From contig NC_079876.1 in the NCBI RefSeq assembly GCF_029227915.1, forward strand, positions 21,764,001 through 21,828,000: 64,000 nt of DNA, given 5' to 3'. The position numbers and the translations under genes were made by a program. Below, one piece after another: positions 61,301 through 64,000 of this stretch; within the stretch, counting starts at the first letter, position 1, and every line of letters starts with the position of its first letter. This DNA comes from Hydractinia symbiolongicarpus (taxonomy: Eukaryota > Cnidaria > Hydrozoa > Anthoathecata > Hydractiniidae). The notes under the pieces were generated by a model. That model was given only the letters and a program-made list of their open reading frames with translations, did not search any database and was not told the DNA's origin.

Positions 61301-63905
61301 ATCACCTAATACAAGCCTTACACGTAAATCACGTGGTTCCACGTACTTCCGCAGGTTAACATCGGTCTATTCCTCCTACACTCAATGGACTACGACGTCT
61401 CAAGTCCTTTTCCATCGTCCCATGATCTTACAACGCAGTGAACTACGTGTAGAGGCCTCTAAAGTTAGTTATATGGCCTGTTGCCGCCTAATAAAGGCTT
61501 TACACGTAATTCACGTGCTTCGACGTGTCTGCGCATGTAACCATCGGTCTATTCCTACCACTCTCAATGGACTACGACGTCTCAAGTTGTTTTCCATCAC
61601 GCCATGGTCTCACAACACAGTGAACTACCTGTAGAGGCCTCTAAGGCCTGTTATATGACCTTTTACCACCTAATAAAAGCCTTACACGTAAATCACGTGG
61701 TTCCACGTGCCTGCGCAGGTTAGCATCGGTCTATTCCTTCTACACTCACTGGACTACGACGTTTCAAGTCGTTTTCCATCGCGCCATGGTCTTACAACAC
61801 TGTAAACTACGTGTAGAGGCTTCTAAAGACTGTTAGATGGCCTTTTGACGTCTAGTAAAGGCTTTAAACGTAAATCACGTGGTTCCACGTGCCTGCGCAG
61901 TTTATCATAGGTACAGTCCTTCCACTCTCAATGGAGTAAGACGTCTCAAGTTGTTTTCCATCCCGCCATTGTTTACAACTCAGTCAACTACGTGTAGAGG
62001 CCTCTAAAGATTGTTATATGGCCTGTTGCCGCCTAATAAAAGCTTTACACGCAATTCACGTGGTTCCACGTGTCTGCGCAGGTTACCATCGGTCTATTCC
62101 TACCACTCTCAATGGACTACGTCGTCTGAACTCATTTTCCATAGCGCCATGATCTTGCAACACAGGAAAATACGTGTAGAGGCCGCTGAAGATTGTTATA
62201 TGGTCTGTTGCCGCCTTATAAAGGCTTTACACGTAATTCACGTGGTTCGACGTGTCTGAGCAGGTTAACATCGGTCTATTCCTTCTACACTCAATGGACT
62301 ACGACGTCTCAAGACGCTTTCCATCGCGGCATGGTCTTACAGCACAGTGAACTACGTGTAAAGGCCTCTAAGGGCTGTTATATGACCTTTTACCACATAA
62401 TAAAAGCCTTACCCGTAAATCACGTGGTTCCACGTACTTCCGCAGGTTAACATCGGTCTATTCATCCTACACTCAATGGACTACGACGTCTCAAGTCCTT
62501 TTCCATCGTCCCATGATCTTACAACGCAGTGAACTACGTGTAGAGGCCTCTAAAGTTAGTTATATGGCCTGTTGCCGCCTAATAAAGGCTTTACACGTAA
62601 TTCACGTGCTTCGACGTGTCTGCGCATGTAACCATCGGTCTATTCCTACCACTCTCAATGGACTACGACGTCTTAAGTTGTTTTCCATCACGCCATGGTC
62701 TCACAACACAGTGAACTACCTGTAGAGGCCTCTAAGGCCTGTTATATGACCTTTTACCACCTAATAAAAGCCTTACACGTAAATCACGTGGTTCCACGTG
62801 CCTGCGCAGGTTAGCATCGGTCTATTCCTTCTACACTCACTGGACTACGACGTTTCAAGTCGTTTTCCATCGCGCCATGGTCTTCCTTTTGACGTCTAGT
62901 AAAGGCTTTAAACGTAAATCACGTGGTTCCACGTGCCTGCACAGTTTATCATCGGTACAGTCCTTCCACTCTCAATGGAGTAAGACGTCTCAAGTTGTTT
63001 TCCATCCCGCCATTGTTTACAACTCAGTCAACTACGTGTAGAGGCCTCTAAAGATTGTTATATGGCCTGTTGCCGACTAATAAAAACTTTACACGCAATT
63101 CACGTGGTTCCACGAGTCTGCGCAGGTTACCATCGGTCTATTCCTACCACTCTCAATGGACTACGTCGTGTGAACTCATTTTCCATAGCGCCATGGTCTT
63201 ACAAAACAGTAAAATACCTGTAGAGGCCTCTAAAGATTGTTTCATGGCCTCTTGCCGCCTAATAAAGGCTTTACTATTAAAACACTTGATTCGACGTGTC
63301 TTAGCAAGTTACCATCGGTCTATTCCTTCCACTCCCAATGAACTACGACGTCTCAAGACGATTTCTAGCACGCCATGGTCTTACAACATAGTGAACTACG
63401 TGCAGAGGCCTCTAAGGGCTGTTATATGACCTTTTACCACATAATAAAAGCCTTACCCGTAAATCACGTGGTTCCACGTACTTCCGCAGGTTAACATCGG
63501 TCTATTCCTCCTACACTCAATGGACTACGACGTCTCAAGTCCTTTTCCATCGTCCCATGATCTTACAACGCAGTGAACTACGTGTAGAGGCCTCTAAAGA
63601 TTGTTATATGGCCTGTTGCCGCCTAATAAAGGCTTTACACGTAATTCACGTGCTTCGATGTGTCTGCGCAGGTAACCATCGGTCTATTCCTACCACTTTC
63701 AATGGACTACGACGTCTCAAGTTGTTTTCCATCACGCCATGGTCTTACAACACAGTGAACTACCTGTAGAGGCCTCTAAGGCCTGTTGTATGACCTTTTA
63801 CTACTTAATAAAAGCATTACACGTAAATCACGTGGTTCCACGTGCCTGCGCAGGTTAGCATCGGTCTATTCCTTCTACACTCACTGGACTACGACGTTTC
63901 AAGTA
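61301..63905 (-). repeat. 6-monomer HOR of the inverted arm (1,091/1,044 bp)
   Basis: Unit 1 (about 61,301-62,391) and unit 2 (about 62,392-63,435) are offset by 1,091 bp up to 62,884. Beyond that the offset is 1,044 bp because unit 2 lost 47 bp. A partial unit 3 (63,436 to about 63,905) follows unit 2 at 1,044 bp and then jumps back in register at 63,905. Markers include CATCGTCCCATGATCTTAC and AAAGTTAGTTATATGGCC. Confidence 0.85.
62881..62888. other. 47-bp deletion in inverted-arm HOR unit 2
   Basis: Unit 1 reads GGTCTT then ACAACACTGTAAAC and resumes CCTTTTGACG at 61,841. Unit 2 reads GGTCTTCCTTTTGACG directly. The missing segment corresponds to 61,794-61,840 and changes the HOR offset from 1,091 to 1,044 bp. 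Confidence 0.88.
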
Positions 63906-64000
63906 CTTTTCCATCGTCCCATGATCTTACAACGCAGTGAACTAAGTGTAGAGGCCTCTAAAGTTAGTTATATGGCCTGTTGCCGCCTAATAAAGGCTTT

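Larger units (their letters stand above)
59354..64000 (-). repeat. Satellite array, inverted arm (~25 monomers, distinct subfamily)
   Basis: From 59,354 the same satellite reads as its reverse complement. Landmarks appear in reversed order on the plus strand: TTACACGTAAATCACGTGG, CATCGGTCTATTCCTTC, CTCAATGGACTACGACGT, CATCGCGCCATGGTCTTAC, TAGAGGCCTCTAA, GTTATATGGCCTTTTGCC, GCCTAATAAAGG. The monomers are mostly B-like and share variants not typical of the forward arm: CTTGAGACGTCG instead of CTTGGGACGTCG, GTTCACTGTGTTGTAAGACC instead of GTTGACGGTGTTGTAAGGCC, and a 16-bp dyad CACGTGGTTCCACGTG. It is therefore a separately homogenised subfamily rather than a flipped piece of the adjacent array. 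It runs off the window end. Confidence 0.95.

Noticed and set aside
1-64000. CRISPR array
   Set aside because: Repeats are about 182 bp and directly tandem, with no short repeat/unique spacer pattern and no cas genes.
1-64000. Human alpha satellite, Arabidopsis 178-bp repeat or maize knob repeat
   Set aside because: The monomer landmarks do not match what I know of these families, and I cannot run a database search. The family is left unnamed.
59354-64000. Simple recent inversion of the adjacent forward array
   Set aside because: Inverted-arm monomers share subfamily-specific variants and are mainly B-like, so they are not a flipped copy of the neighbouring A/B/C sequence.
1-64000. Telomeric repeat or rDNA/tRNA
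   Set aside because: No tract of short telomere-like repeats and no recognisable rRNA or tRNA sequence was seen.

Overview
The whole 64,000-base window is one tandem satellite DNA array. Its unit is about 182 bp, giving roughly 350 monomers. I see no protein-coding gene, RNA gene, CRISPR array, recognisable transposon or other unique sequence. This points to a eukaryotic (peri)centromeric or other heterochromatic satellite block. The species cannot be told from the sequence. A majority monomer that I derived and counted by hand has about 49-50% GC and 12 CpG in 182 bp (observed/expected about 1.1). CpG is therefore not depleted, which fits a genome with little CpG methylation, such as many invertebrates, better than a vertebrate. 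That last step is inference.

Monomers fall into at least three types that share a backbone. Type A begins GCGCTAACGCATGGAAGCAC and carries the dyad CACGTGTTTTACGTG. Type B begins GCGCAGGCACGTGGAACCAC. Type C is marked by GGTTGTCTGTGC followed by AACTCATGCAAC. A and B often alternate as a dimer of about 363 bp, but runs and skips are common. Dimers and monomers are assembled into many higher-order repeats (HORs) with units of 3, 4, 5, 6, 7, 10 and 13 monomers.

Layout: (1) 1-7,024 is a mosaic block repeated with no difference found at 17,872-24,895, and in part again at about 32,215-37,230. (2) 7,025-17,871 is an older, irregular mosaic with a loose 5-monomer pattern at 8.6-10.3 kb. (3) 24,923-28,562 is an apparently perfect tandem pair of a 1,820-bp 10-mer. 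(4) 29.4-33.2 kb holds interleaved copies at 1,818 and 2,000 bp spacing. (5) 36,377-46,095 holds a 1,274-bp 7-mer pair and a block of about 3.5-3.9 kb repeated at about 4.9 kb spacing. (6) 46.1-50.7 kb holds short HORs of 725, 546 and 541 bp. (7) 51.0-56.4 kb is a 2,358-bp 13-mer in more than two copies. (8) 56,308-58,853 is a 1,273-bp 7-mer pair. (9) At 59,353/59,354 the array flips orientation. From there to the window end the satellite runs on the other strand and belongs to a distinct subfamily with its own 6-monomer HOR of about 1,044-1,091 bp.

There are no genes to work together here. The biology visible is array evolution by unequal exchange, block duplication, short-tract conversion, direct-repeat deletions and an inversion. 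The monomer also keeps a conserved CACGTG-bearing dyad that could bind a protein. The many short open reading frames on the minus strand (plus strand after 59,354) are by-products of strand composition and are not annotated as genes.
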